Below are positions 1 through 6,963 of a stretch of 42,544 nt of DNA, piece by piece; position 1 is the stretch's first letter, and each line of letters begins with the position of its first letter. The notes under the pieces were generated by a model that was not told the origin of the DNA, searched no databases, and saw nothing but the letters and a program-made list of their open reading frames with translations. The DNA is taken from IMG/VR virus record IMGVR_UViG_3300026510_000004, positions 1 to 42,544 of that record; one strand, 5' to 3'. The translations under genes were made by a program, and so were the position numbers. Source of the DNA: a virus.

Positions 1-253
1 CTGAAACTGGTGTTGGTGTAACACCCATAGATTCCAAGGTTGGCTTGGTCTCTTCAACCGCTTCGGTCCCCACAATCTCCATAACCGCTGCAACCCCATC
101 ACCACAGCCACCTAGTTTATCGACCACTGGTTGGGAATAACCTCTCGCGCTGGCTGGCATCTCCGCCGAGGTCAAAACGGGTGGATGCAACTTACACAAT
201 CCCACATTCTGATTTTTCGGCTCAAAACTCACACATTCATCACATTTAATCAT
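1..253 (-). CDS. Small cysteine-containing phage protein, 3' end outside window
   Basis: The ATG (251-253) overlaps the TGA of the upstream gene as ATGA, so translation is probably coupled. The frame stays open to the window edge for 84 codons. The N-terminus reads MIKCDECVSFEPKN and a third cysteine follows in GLCKLHPP, giving a CxxC...C pattern like the small zinc-ribbon proteins common in phage early regions. The rest is Val/Glu/Thr-rich and looks disordered. No function is assigned. The C-terminus cannot be seen. Confidence 0.6.
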   Translation of the reverse strand, partial: MIKCDECVSFEPKNQNVGLCKLHPPVLTSAEMPASARGYSQPVVDKLGGCGDGVAAVMEIVGTEAVEETKPTLESMGVTPTPVS

Positions 254-534
254 TCGCTTTCTCCAAGTTTGTAAAATTCAGAATGTGTAATATCAAATAT
301 ATCACACACCTTATCGACAGCCGACATACCAAAACCCACTTTCATCGCGTGCTTTATATATACAACTGTGCAACCATATAACTCAGCAAAATGTTTCAAA
401 TCCATCATCACAACACCATTGATAATGGCGCAGTTCTCCATTATACCTTCATCTTGATCTGTTGCGAACTTGATTAAAAGTTTTCGCACAGCAATGGTTG
501 TTTGTCGCTTTCGTTGTTCTGATTTATTAGTCAT
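250..534 (-). CDS. Small possible Cro/XRE-like DNA-binding regulator
   Basis: A 94-residue protein with a basic N-terminus (residues 1-25). The C-terminal part resembles the last helices of Cro/CI-type helix-turn-helix proteins: residues about 46-92 contain LKHFAELYGC and a tail ending in HSEFYKLGE, similar to the 'ALxxIADALGVPLSEF' ending of XRE proteins. The family call is only suggestive. It is the first gene behind a promoter carrying two perfect palindromic operators (565-605), so it would be autoregulated if it encodes the operator-binding protein. Its stop overlaps the start of the next gene. Confidence 0.55.
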   Translation of the reverse strand: MTNKSEQRKRQTTIAVRKLLIKFATDQDEGIMENCAIINGVVMMDLKHFAELYGCTVVYIKHAMKVGFGMSAVDKVCDIFDITHSEFYKLGESE

Positions 535-564
535 TTTGTATTATCTCTGTTTTAATTAGCACTC

Positions 565-605
565 ACAATAAAACATTAATGTTTCAATGTCAAACATTAA
601 TGTTT
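565..605 (-). promoter_or_regulatory. Minus-strand promoter with two 14-bp palindromic operators
   Basis: On the minus strand there is a consensus -35 TTGACA (588-593), a 17-nt spacer and a -10 TATTGT (565-570). The perfect palindrome AAACATTAATGTTT fills the spacer (571-584). A second identical copy lies exactly 21 bp upstream (592-605), overlapping the -35 by two bases. The upstream copy also overlaps the 3' end of the DUF3310 gene. Bound protein would block RNA polymerase directly. The same architecture recurs at four other places in the window. Confidence 0.8.
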
Positions 606-1040
606 CAATAGAGATATTTTCTTTTCCAGATAATGCTTGGCTTTCTGTAAATCTTCCAATTCTGCACCTTTCTCACGTAGCAAATATTTAACAGTGTTCC
701 CAATGTAAAAATCCAAATTATATTCATCCACAACATGCCACGGTTGAATTTTATGTTTTTTATAATGATCGCCGCCGACTTGCTGTTGCATAACATCTGT
801 GTCATCTGCACTTTCTTCATCTGCACTTTCTTTATCTGCACTTTCTTCATCAATCTCCATTGTTTCGATTGGTCGCCACGCTATTATCGTATTAGCACCA
901 ATCTCACCCCATACGAAATCACCGCAAATACCTTCTACGTAGGAGGAGTTTAAAGTTTTAATTTCAATAAGTGCTCGGTTATCAACGTTCTTAGGTTTCC
1001 CACCACGCCTAACATCAACCCATATGTTATCAACATTCAT
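597..1040 (-). CDS. DUF3310 family protein
   Basis: 147 residues. The C-terminal third carries the DUF3310 signature: VGGDHYKK, then IQPWHVVDEYNLDF, YIGNTVKYLLR and KAKHYLEKK. The N-terminal part (residues 1-60, beginning MNVDNIW) looks like the small N-terminal domain often joined to it. The two parts are linked by an acidic ESAD-type tandem repeat around residues 75-92, from 15-bp DNA repeats near 808-855. I chose the start at 1038-1040 because AGGAG lies six bases upstream; the longer frame to 1169 has no comparable site and overlaps another gene. DUF3310 proteins are common in phage early regions and their function is unknown. Confidence 0.8.
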   Translation of the reverse strand: MNVDNIWVDVRRGGKPKNVDNRALIEIKTLNSSYVEGICGDFVWGEIGANTIIAWRPIETMEIDEESADKESADEESADDTDVMQQQVGGDHYKKHKIQPWHVVDEYNLDFYIGNTVKYLLREKGAELEDLQKAKHYLEKKISLLKH

Positions 1041-1206
1041 TGTTTTTCTCCTGTTTGGCAAATTCTTCCTGACGATCATCTCTTGTCGTCCACTTAATAC
1101 TATCATAACCCGAGCTGTAATTTTCACGAGTTTCTTTTGTGGATATTCTCGATCCACACCCTTTTCCATTTTCGCTCATCTGTCGAACTGGTTTGTCATC
1201 TAACAT
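1030..1206 (-). CDS. Small conserved phage protein of unknown function
   Basis: A 58-residue ORF squeezed between its neighbours and overlapping both. It starts inside the last codons of the TraR-like gene (ATG 1204-1206, GAGG eight bases upstream) and ends inside the first codons of the DUF3310 gene. The protein contains GCGSRISTKETRENYSSGYDSI-type sequence, resembling the very small 'GSxxR...Y..GWDxI' proteins of many phages. An alternative start is ATG 1177-1179. No function is known. Confidence 0.6.
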   Translation of the reverse strand: MLDDKPVRQMSENGKGCGSRISTKETRENYSSGYDSIKWTTRDDRQEEFAKQEKNNEC

Positions 1207-1411
1207 GTCTTAACCTCAACTCCGCGTCAACGGCACATTCTATACATAAATCTGTACCACCTGTAGCTTCTTGTCGCGCTTGTGGGATTAAATCCCCACA
1301 CTCCTCACAATCAACAGTAACATTTTTATTCGCCATCATGGTTCTGTGGTTCTTCATACGAATGGTTTCCTCTTGTTCCATTCTCAAATCACTAGCATCA
1401 CATTCGTCCAT
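1196..1411 (-). CDS. TraR/DksA-family C4 zinc-finger protein
   Basis: 71 residues. The C-terminal half has the TraR/DksA zinc finger: C-x2-C-x17-C-x2-C, reading CEECGDLIPQARQEATGG and then CIEC. TraR/DksA proteins bind the secondary channel of RNA polymerase and alter promoter choice; phage and plasmid versions are short like this one and lack much of the coiled coil of DksA. It is preceded by the TGATCTA-repeat region and overlaps the 58-residue gene downstream. The family call is firm; the regulatory role is inferred from the family. Confidence 0.85.
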   Translation of the reverse strand: MDECDASDLRMEQEETIRMKNHRTMMANKNVTVDCEECGDLIPQARQEATGGTDLCIECAVDAELRLRHVR

Positions 1412-1470
1412 TTGTCAACCCTTTTCTTATAATTAACTTAAATTCTACACATTTGTCACACATTCCAACT

Positions 1471-1835
1471 TAGATCAGTTTGATCTAACACTCAAACCCG
1501 CATTTTATAAGGGTTTCGCCATATATTTAGATCAATAGATCAAAGATCAAAGGTTTTCATATTGGCTCTGCATAGAAATACAATATGAAAACTGTCTATA
1601 CAAACTAAATACCTATTATTATTGATCTAATTGATCTAAATATATAATAATATATAATAATAACACTAATAACAATAACTTACAGTTAAAATTTTTAGAT
1701 CAAACCCCTAAAATTGTTTGATCTAGTTTGATCTATATTCGATCTATTTTAACTTTTTAACTTTTTAACTTTTAACTTAAAATTATAATTAACTTTTTAA
1801 CTTAAAATTATAACTGGCGTTTTAAAATTTTAATG
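1471..1835. repeat. TGATCTA iteron cluster plus AT-rich block: candidate replication origin
   Basis: The gene-free stretch 1412-1847 holds nine exact copies of TGATCTA or its complement TAGATCA (starting at 1471, 1481, 1528, 1536, 1623, 1632, 1696, 1719, 1729) and two near copies (1543, 1740). Some are direct repeats 8-10 bp apart. The pair at 1471/1481 forms the inverted repeat TAGATCAGTTTGATCTA. From about 1747 to 1835 the DNA is almost pure A/T with repeated AACTTTTTAAC units, like an unwinding element. It lies directly 3' of the primase-helicase gene. Iterons plus an AT-rich block beside a replication gene suggest an origin; a regulatory array is the alternative. Confidence 0.55.
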
Positions 1836-1847
1836 CACATTGCTTAT

Positions 1848-4800
1848 TTATTCTGTTGGAATCAGCTTCACTCTAAGACCAGAAAACCCGCGCTTACTGT
1901 TATCATTGCGCAAATGCGTTAGTTTGGCGAAACCTTTTGCGGCTATTTTACCGTTCAGTGTGCGAGAATTGTGGATGATTTTATCACCATGTGCCAGTGC
2001 GAAAGTTTCATAGCTACGCCACAATGCTAGGTTTGAAACCTCGAAACTTGATCCAATATCCAATGCAGATGTCATCCAATTGGCGAGGATGTCTTGCTCC
2101 TCTCGATATTCTTCCGTTGCAGCAACAACAGATGCTGGTGGAATTAATCCCTCAGACTCGTACATCTCAATACCCTTCAAACACCAATTTAATACACCAG
2201 ATAGTTCAGTATCAATAATGCGTTGTTTCAAACCTGTGTCCAAATTCTTCTTACCAAGCTCTTTCTCGAAATTCCGAACGAATGGGAACTGCATCACCCT
2301 GCGCCACGTACCATCATCTGTGGACCGAATATTAGGTCGATGGTTTGTGGCGATCCATGACACAAATGTCGCATCGAAATCAAATGTATCTCCGTGTAAA
2401 TGTCGCGCTGTAATGGTATCACTGCCAGATAAACTTTTAATTACAGACTCATCAATAACATCACCTTCTTGAGTTTCAGTGACGATGGCCAACCTAATAC
2501 CTTTTAATCGAGCAATGGCAGGAGTCGCTGCTTGACCATCCGAATCACGACCACGCATTAATGCTTTTTTATCTACAGTTGCTTTGTAATCACCAAAAAT
2601 CTTTTCAAGAACACCAATGACAGTTGATTTGCCGTTGGAACCACCACCTACTAAAAATGCTAGAACTTCGTGTTCAGGTTTACCCATCATTGAGTAACCA
2701 GCAAAGATCTGGAAAAACCGAATTAGATCGACATCGCCACTGAAAATATCAAACAATGTTTTGTCCCAAACGGGACATGTCGCTGTGCTCTCGTAACACA
2801 CATCGGAACCTTTAGTTATGAATAAGGATGGATCTGGTTCTTTATAACCTACTAACCTATTAATATCACCAGCAGTACCAGCAGTACCAGCAGTACCAGC
2901 AGTACCAGCAGTACCAGCAGTACCAGCAGTACCAGCACCATCAGCACCACCATCTGTCTGCAATCTTAAATCAATATAACCATTGGCCACACCAAAGTTG
3001 TACCAATTATTATCAATTTGATCTGTGGTTATCACCATTTGAGGTATCTGCATAGCTTCCCTAACCATGGCTCCAATTGAATTAGAACTCCCAGAAGTTT
3101 TAGCCCACTTTCTAAAAGGAGCATCATCTGCCAACTGGTTTGCATGTGCACTCATTATACCAACCAGTTCGTGCGCAGCACTGCGAGCATCGACACCTTC
3201 ACATTTCTCCCAACGTGTACCTCTCCAACGAAACCAACACTTATATATAGGTACATACTTCAGTGTTTCAGAGAACATATTTGCGAATCGATTAGCATTA
3301 CCCAAATCCGTTTCGCCAAATTCAGTAGAAACTGAATCTAGTGTCGCACCAATGCTAAAACTTTCAGCAATGCTAAAACCCTTTTTAATACCGCTGGTAT
3401 GACTATCCAAACTCACATCGTTAGTCAAATGTGATAAGTCTGGCGCTTTGAAAACACCCACCTGATCTATAGTAAGTGGTTCTCTTGGTGGAGGAGGTGG
3501 ACCTATTTGTTGAGTTTGACGCTCTAATGTCTCGCGGGAGTCGGTTGCGGGATTATCGGTTTGATCCCATTGTGTTGTTGTGTGAGATTTTTTATTAACT
3601 CCTCCTGCATCTCGATCGTATCTAATTGTACCATTATCACTTTCTCGGCCAGATCCACTCTCACTCTCCAATAATGCAGTGTCGCTTTCAGTTGTAATGT
3701 TGTTACTACCACCACCAACAACAAGGTTGTCACTAGGCTCATTTCTAATATTGTCATGGTTGTATCCTTTTAATTGTGGTTCATATGGTATGCCGAGAGA
3801 TTCGGCAAGCTTTAATCTAACATTGTTGTATTTATAATTTATATTCGTACCAACGTCATACATAAATGGGTGGCAATCATTCTCTTTGCTAACATAAGCT
3901 GCAAACGATTCACTATCTGGACGAAATACCGATTGACAACTTAGTCTATCAACATCGCCGTTGACAAAATCGAGCATTGTCATAGTGCCACGTTCACCAG
4001 TAGCGCGATCGTGATAATCAAACTCAATCTCTGGTGTTAAATCTGTAGTGTTCACAATTGTAACGCGACCTTTGGAATCAACTTCGATTTCCAAATCCCA
4101 TGATTTTTGTTCTGCTTTAGAGGGTAGAGGTAGTGCGCGAGTGTTGACGCGCCCATTACCACCGTTGAATACAACAGGTTTGGTGGGTTCAATATAAAGT
4201 TGCCCCATAATAACAGCGGGGTCGTTTGGATCTAAAATTGGGGAGCCGTCAAAGAATAACCGCTCCCTTGAAAATGTAGTGGGATCGTAAAGCGTCCAAG
4301 GTCGTTGACCAATAGCTGCACCAGTGGTTCTATCTTTTACCGGTCGCATGAAACCGAAGCCACGAGCGAACGAGTGGACCATACCAGCTTTACCGAACCG
4401 CTCAGTATCTTTAGCTTCTCTGGCTTGCATGTAAACATGAATGTTTGTTTCGGCCATAGGTTTGCCGTTATACACCACACGACATGATGCCGACTTGACT
4501 GCAACATACGAGCAACCCCGTATCTCAGGTATCATTATGTTCAGCATTTCCAACCATCGACCGAACGTGGCCTTGGGTTCGAGCTGATCAGGCATACCCT
4601 CAACCACATCACGATCAAACCCAAACCAAGTAGAAGGACTGAACATACGCTTGGTTCGAGTGGCGTATTTAGTCCCATCAACAACGATAGGTTTACTGGC
4701 GAATTTGTCGCCTTTGATATTGTGCGTTGCCACCAGCTCATCGAAATTTCTGGAACTCATTAGTCGATACGGTTCCCCAATACTACCGATCAATGTGGGT

Positions 4801-5039
4801 TCTGTGCCAGCAATGTAACCTAATATAAGCGCGCAGTTTGTTTGTGTTGAAATACTAACCAGCAGATTAGATAGCGACTGCGCATCGGGCACATGATGTG
4901 TTATACCAGTACCACTCGCATTGTTCGCAGCGGGAGTCTTTGAAATTTCACCGTTTATTACGCGGTAGAGTTTACCTGTATCTACATCCATAGTGACCAC
5001 AGTTACAAAGTCACAGGAATCCTTTAATTGTGTTGTCAT
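1848..5039 (-). CDS. Primase-helicase: possible AEP-like N-terminus and D5-type SF3 helicase
   Basis: 1,063 residues. The C-terminal third is an SF3 helicase with a D5-type N-terminal segment: Walker A GGGSNGKST at residues 798-806, a Walker B-like segment RLAIVTET, and WIATNHRPN followed by GTWRRV, as in D5/VapE-like phage helicases. The N-terminal about 330 residues, including NIHVYMQA and a following RGFGFMRP stretch, resemble archaeo-eukaryotic primase-type proteins, but I cannot point to all catalytic residues. An Ala-Gly-Thr tandem repeat (residues about 702-722) separates the halves. It probably unwinds and primes phage DNA. A terminator-like hairpin lies 28 bp upstream of the start; the leader shows only a weak AGGGTG site. 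Confidence 0.85.
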   Translation of the reverse strand: MTTQLKDSCDFVTVVTMDVDTGKLYRVINGEISKTPAANNASGTGITHHVPDAQSLSNLLVSISTQTNCALILGYIAGTEPTLIGSIGEPYRLMSSRNFDELVATHNIKGDKFASKPIVVDGTKYATRTKRMFSPSTWFGFDRDVVEGMPDQLEPKATFGRWLEMLNIMIPEIRGCSYVAVKSASCRVVYNGKPMAETNIHVYMQAREAKDTERFGKAGMVHSFARGFGFMRPVKDRTTGAAIGQRPWTLYDPTTFSRERLFFDGSPILDPNDPAVIMGQLYIEPTKPVVFNGGNGRVNTRALPLPSKAEQKSWDLEIEVDSKGRVTIVNTTDLTPEIEFDYHDRATGERGTMTMLDFVNGDVDRLSCQSVFRPDSESFAAYVSKENDCHPFMYDVGTNINYKYNNVRLKLAESLGIPYEPQLKGYNHDNIRNEPSDNLVVGGGSNNITTESDTALLESESGSGRESDNGTIRYDRDAGGVNKKSHTTTQWDQTDNPATDSRETLERQTQQIGPPPPPREPLTIDQVGVFKAPDLSHLTNDVSLDSHTSGIKKGFSIAESFSIGATLDSVSTEFGETDLGNANRFANMFSETLKYVPIYKCWFRWRGTRWEKCEGVDARSAAHELVGIMSAHANQLADDAPFRKWAKTSGSSNSIGAMVREAMQIPQMVITTDQIDNNWYNFGVANGYIDLRLQTDGGADGAGTAGTAGTAGTAGTAGTAGTAGDINRLVGYKEPDPSLFITKGSDVCYESTATCPVWDKTLFDIFSGDVDLIRFFQIFAGYSMMGKPEHEVLAFLVGGGSNGKSTVIGVLEKIFGDYKATVDKKALMRGRDSDGQAATPAIARLKGIRLAIVTETQEGDVIDESVIKSLSGSDTITARHLHGDTFDFDATFVSWIATNHRPNIRSTDDGTWRRVMQFPFVRNFEKELGKKNLDTGLKQRIIDTELSGVLNWCLKGIEMYESEGLIPPASVVAATEEYREEQDILANWMTSALDIGSSFEVSNLALWRSYETFALAHGDKIIHNSRTLNGKIAAKGFAKLTHLRNDNSKRGFSGLRVKLIPTE
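2872..2934 (-). repeat. In-frame 9-bp tandem repeat (7 units)
   Basis: Seven perfect copies of GCAGTACCA (plus-strand reading) encode the Ala-Gly-Thr repeat in the linker of the primase-helicase. Copy-number changes would keep the frame, so this is probably a tolerated hinge minisatellite. Confidence 0.95.
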
Positions 5040-5066
5040 TTATTGTACACCCTAACAAGGAAAGAA

Positions 5067-5092
5067 AAGCGCACCGATGAACTGGTGCGCTT
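5067..5092 (-). terminator. Rho-independent terminator-like hairpin
   Basis: AAGCGCACC (5067-5075) pairs perfectly with GGTGCGCTT (5084-5092) around an 8-nt loop. On the minus strand the stem runs into TTTTCTTTCC. It lies in the leader of the primase-helicase gene, so it may end transcripts of the tiny-ORF cluster, act as an attenuator for the primase, or close a small RNA from 5093-5265. Confidence 0.6.
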
Positions 5093-5265
5093 ACATGTTT
5101 TGCCTGCTATCGCCAGCGTCCAGACCCAACGCCCAAAAGGTAGAAAATATGCACAAAACACCTCGGCTTGCAGATTCCGCGTAGGACTGCGATTCTTATC
5201 GCAACGCTACAGCAGTTTGACGGACATCATGCCAGATCCAAAATATAACCATAGCTTATTCTATG
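5093..5265. other. Gene-free, GC-richer stretch with hairpins; possible small RNA
   Basis: This gap is visibly richer in G and C than neighbouring intergenic DNA. It contains the hairpin TGCGATTCTTATCGCA (about 5188-5203) and a weaker AT-rich hairpin around 5245-5270. With the terminator-like stem at 5067-5092 it could form a minus-strand small RNA of 150-200 nt. The plus-strand frame that crosses it looks like chance. No known RNA family or tRNA fold was recognised. Confidence 0.25.
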
Positions 5266-5334
5266 TTATTTTGGAAACTTTTTTTTCTGTTTGATGTGAT
5301 ACACATCTTTATACTTCGTATTAATTTCGTTCAT
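5266..5334 (-). CDS. Very short lysine-rich ORF (22 residues)
   Basis: Begins MNEINTKYK and ends KKKFPK. Its ATG (5332-5334) overlaps the TGA of the zinc protein upstream as ATGA, the same coupling used throughout this cluster. At 22 residues it may be chance. Confidence 0.25.
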   Translation of the reverse strand: MNEINTKYKDVYHIKQKKKFPK

Positions 5335-5450
5335 GCGGCCAAGGAATAAAGCGCTTTATTGAAACACCTCATTGAACAATACTCACCCGTAAACATGAAA
5401 GCTTGTACATACTCACCTTCAATCTCTTTATCGCAATGTGAGCATTTCAT
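5331..5450 (-). CDS. Small zinc-ribbon protein (39 residues)
   Basis: Reads MKCSHCDKEIEG and later YCSMRCFNKAL: two cysteine pairs (CxxC and CxxxC) about 20 residues apart, typical of tiny phage zinc ribbons. The ATG overlaps the upstream TGA as ATGA and its own stop overlaps the next ORF. Likely a metal-binding protein; the partner or target is unknown. Confidence 0.55.
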   Translation of the reverse strand: MKCSHCDKEIEGEYVQAFMFTGEYCSMRCFNKALYSLAA

Positions 5451-5596
5451 TTCTTATTCTCCTCGGGTAGCAATTCATACACACAGGTGTCGATAGCTGA
5501 ACCTAGTTGGTAGATGTTGTCAAACGCGGCTTCGGTTGTGTAAGTCTCTACCAGCATCCGCAGCATACTTAGTAGCGTAAATTCTCTTAATAACAT
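5447..5596 (-). CDS. Small hypothetical protein (49 residues)
   Basis: I chose the ATG at 5594-5596 because GGGGAA lies five bases upstream; an open frame extends to 5674 but begins in an implausibly hydrophobic stretch. The C-terminus (AAFDNIYQLGSAIDTCVYEL) looks protein-like. About half of it overlaps the ORF at 5520-5711 in another frame. The two may be one gene split by a frameshift, since joining them near 5535 would give a more natural protein. Function unknown. Confidence 0.4.
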   Translation of the reverse strand: MLLREFTLLSMLRMLVETYTTEAAFDNIYQLGSAIDTCVYELLPEENKK

Positions 5597-5711
5597 CTTG
5601 TTCCCCGTATTTACTATTAGGCGGAATTGAAAAAAAAATAACAAACGGCGGATGCTTATCACCAAAAACAGCATAAGTATTATGACCGTGTATCGTGTTA
5701 TTCAGTATCAA
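5520..5711 (-). CDS. Small hypothetical protein (63 residues), TTG start
   Basis: The first possible start is TTG (5709-5711), which overlaps the TGA of the ORF upstream. The protein contains HGHNTYAVFGDKHPPF and DVIKRIYATKYAADAGRD, which look like real coding sequence, but the tail (NRSRV) does not. The C-terminal part of this frame overlaps 5447-5596 in a different frame, which suggests an ancestral longer gene broken by a small indel, or a frameshift site. Function unknown. Confidence 0.4.
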   Translation of the reverse strand: MILNNTIHGHNTYAVFGDKHPPFVIFFSIPPNSKYGEQDVIKRIYATKYAADAGRDLHNRSRV

Positions 5712-5782
5712 TTCACTGCCACCTGGTGGTTCGCATCCATTAACTCGTCAAGGATCTCTACCATTGCATTATTAATACTCAT
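5708..5782 (-). CDS. Very short ORF (24 residues)
   Basis: Begins MSINNAMVEILDELMDANHQ. The ATG overlaps the TGA of the 51-residue gene upstream (ATGA) and its TGA overlaps the TTG start downstream. The amphipathic N-terminus looks natural, so it may be a truncated start of a longer protein. Function unknown. Confidence 0.35.
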   Translation of the reverse strand: MSINNAMVEILDELMDANHQVAVN

Positions 5783-5934
5783 ACAATTTTCATCCACTCT
5801 AAAAGTAACAGTGTTGCTTCTCTTTTTTCTAGTCCAAAAGCTAAAGCCAGATTTGGAGCAGCACTCATCATATTGATGTCGCCACTCTCTCGTAATTCAT
5901 TTAAAAATTCTATATATTCTTGTTCAAGTTCCAT
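5779..5934 (-). CDS. Small conserved phage protein (51 residues)
   Basis: Reads MELEQEYIEFLNELRESGDI, then NMMSAAPNLALAFGL and an EATLLLLEWM ending. This matches a common small phage protein with the pattern 'LDELRESGxxNMxGA...FGLxxxEAxxxLLxWM', function unknown. GAGG lies about nine bases upstream; an in-frame ATG at 5947-5949 is the alternative start. It is the first gene of the minus-strand early cluster. Confidence 0.65.
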   Translation of the reverse strand: MELEQEYIEFLNELRESGDINMMSAAPNLALAFGLEKREATLLLLEWMKIV

Positions 5935-6011
5935 AAAACTAATCCTCATATTCTTCAGGTTCTGGTAAGTCGTTTCAATGTGACCACAATAACATACAAA
6001 AAATAAAAAAT

Positions 6012-6067
6012 AAACATAAATGTTTTTAAATTAAAGTGTTTACTTTTAAAATTAAACATGTATACTT
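6012..6067 (+). promoter_or_regulatory. Early plus-strand promoter region with three 21-bp-phased operator elements
   Basis: AAACATAAATGTTT (6012-6025) differs by one base from the perfect operator at 571-584. Further elements start at 6033 (AAAGTGTTTACTTT, itself palindromic at the ends) and 6054 (AAACATGTATACTT), each 21 bp further on. A -35 TTTACT (6039-6044) and -10 TATACT (6061-6066), 16 nt apart, would start transcription near 6073. The region lies between divergent early operons, so one protein could regulate both directions. The promoter call is less certain than the operator at 6012. Confidence 0.6.
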
Positions 6068-6108
6068 CAATTGTAATTTGAATTTACTAACCAATGGGAG
6101 AATGAAAT

Positions 6109-6333
6109 GTGAGCGAAAATGCAGACAATGGTGCAAACCCTTTCGCGACCGGTAAACCTGTATATGGGTTTAGTTTGGATCGTGAAAAACGTGACGCGTT
6201 TCTATTGAAATGCAGAGATAAATACGGAATCGGTGGTGCAGACTTCATGCGAATTGTTGTTGATGCCACACTAGAAGACCGTATTTCTATTAAGAAGCCT
6301 GAAGGTAAGGTGGGAGTGTATGAAAATGATTGA
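6109..6333 (+). CDS. Possible ribbon-helix-helix DNA-binding protein
   Basis: 74 residues with a GTG start and GGGAG eight bases upstream. Residues about 18-55 read VYGFSLDREKRDAFLLKC and then GGADFMRIVVDATLEDRI, which fits a short beta strand followed by two helices, as in Arc/MetJ-type ribbon-helix-helix repressors. It is the first gene of the plus-strand operon and lies just downstream of the operator cluster, so it is a candidate for the protein that binds it. This rests on predicted shape, not on a firm family match. Confidence 0.5.
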   Translation: MSENADNGANPFATGKPVYGFSLDREKRDAFLLKCRDKYGIGGADFMRIVVDATLEDRISIKKPEGKVGVYEND

Positions 6334-6961
6334 AGATTTAATTCGAGAGCTTATTGAAGCTTTAAAAGAAAACACAGCGGCTAACACAGCGGCTAACACA
6401 GCGACTAGCATAATAGCTGGCACAGCGACTGATATTGAAGTTGTTGAAGAAGTTGTTGAAGAAGTTGTTGAAGAAGTTGTTGAAGAAGTTGTTGAAGAAG
6501 TTGTTGAAGAAGTTGTTGAAGAAGTTGTTGAAGAAGTTGTTGCAAAACCCAAGCGTAAACCGCGTCGCACTAAGAAGCAAATTGCAGAAGAGAAAGCACA
6601 AGCCGAGCTACTTGCAAGCGAATCCAATTCGCTTGAGCAAGTGACACCACCGACAGATGCACCTAGAATGTATAAAGGTCATGTTGTACCATCTGGTGTT
6701 GCTGTAGGTATGGAAGAAGATTGCTTTAGCGTTAGTGGTTTGATAGCTGTTGAGACACAACCACAGTTAACATTGAACGATGTGCGAACACAGATGACAC
6801 AATTGGCCGCAACTAAAGGTGGTGAAAACGTGGTTAATTGTATCGCCAAATATGCGGCTAGAATTGATTTGGTTGCGCCAGAGCAGTATCAATCTTTGTT
6901 GGATGCTGTTATCGCTTGCCCTGACATTAACAGCTCTGCTCCACCACCACCGGCAGCATAA
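6320..6961 (+). CDS. Repeat-rich phage protein with conserved C-terminal domain
   Basis: 213 residues. The N-terminal helix is followed by an EVVE tandem repeat (residues 40-74), a basic KPKRKPRRTKK stretch and a C-terminal domain (residues about 135-205, containing LTLNDVRTQMTQLA). That domain resembles phage proteins with a 'TLEDVRxxL..L....G......L..FG...L..L....Y..L' pattern, some of which carry misleading ribosomal-biogenesis annotations. It overlaps the previous gene. ATG 6320 or 6326 could start it; GGGAG lies upstream. It sits before the nuclease and ssDNA-binding genes, so a replication or recombination role is likely but unproven. Confidence 0.7.
   Translation: MKMIEDLIRELIEALKENTAANTAANTATSIIAGTATDIEVVEEVVEEVVEEVVEEVVEEVVEEVVEEVVEEVVAKPKRKPRRTKKQIAEEKAQAELLASESNSLEQVTPPTDAPRMYKGHVVPSGVAVGMEEDCFSVSGLIAVETQPQLTLNDVRTQMTQLAATKGGENVVNCIAKYAARIDLVAPEQYQSLLDAVIACPDINSSAPPPPAA
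6437..6541 (+). repeat. In-frame 12-bp tandem repeat (8.75 units)
   Basis: Eight perfect GAAGTTGTTGAA units and a partial ninth encode Glu-Val-Val-Glu repeats. The identity between units indicates recent expansion by slippage or unequal recombination. Confidence 0.95.
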
Positions 6962-6963
6962 CT

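Noticed and set aside
2872-2934. CRISPR-like repeat array
   Set aside because: Units are directly adjacent with no spacers and are in frame; the same holds for 6437-6541 and 8903-9010.
1991-5010. Plus-strand and alternative minus-frame ORFs within the primase-helicase
   Set aside because: All overlap a long frame with clear SF3 helicase motifs.
5040-5265. tRNA gene
   Set aside because: Hairpins are present but no acceptor stem with a T-arm motif could be drawn.
6271-6627. Minus-strand ORF with Thr-Ser repeats
   Set aside because: It is only the reverse of the EVVE repeat tract and has no other coding features.
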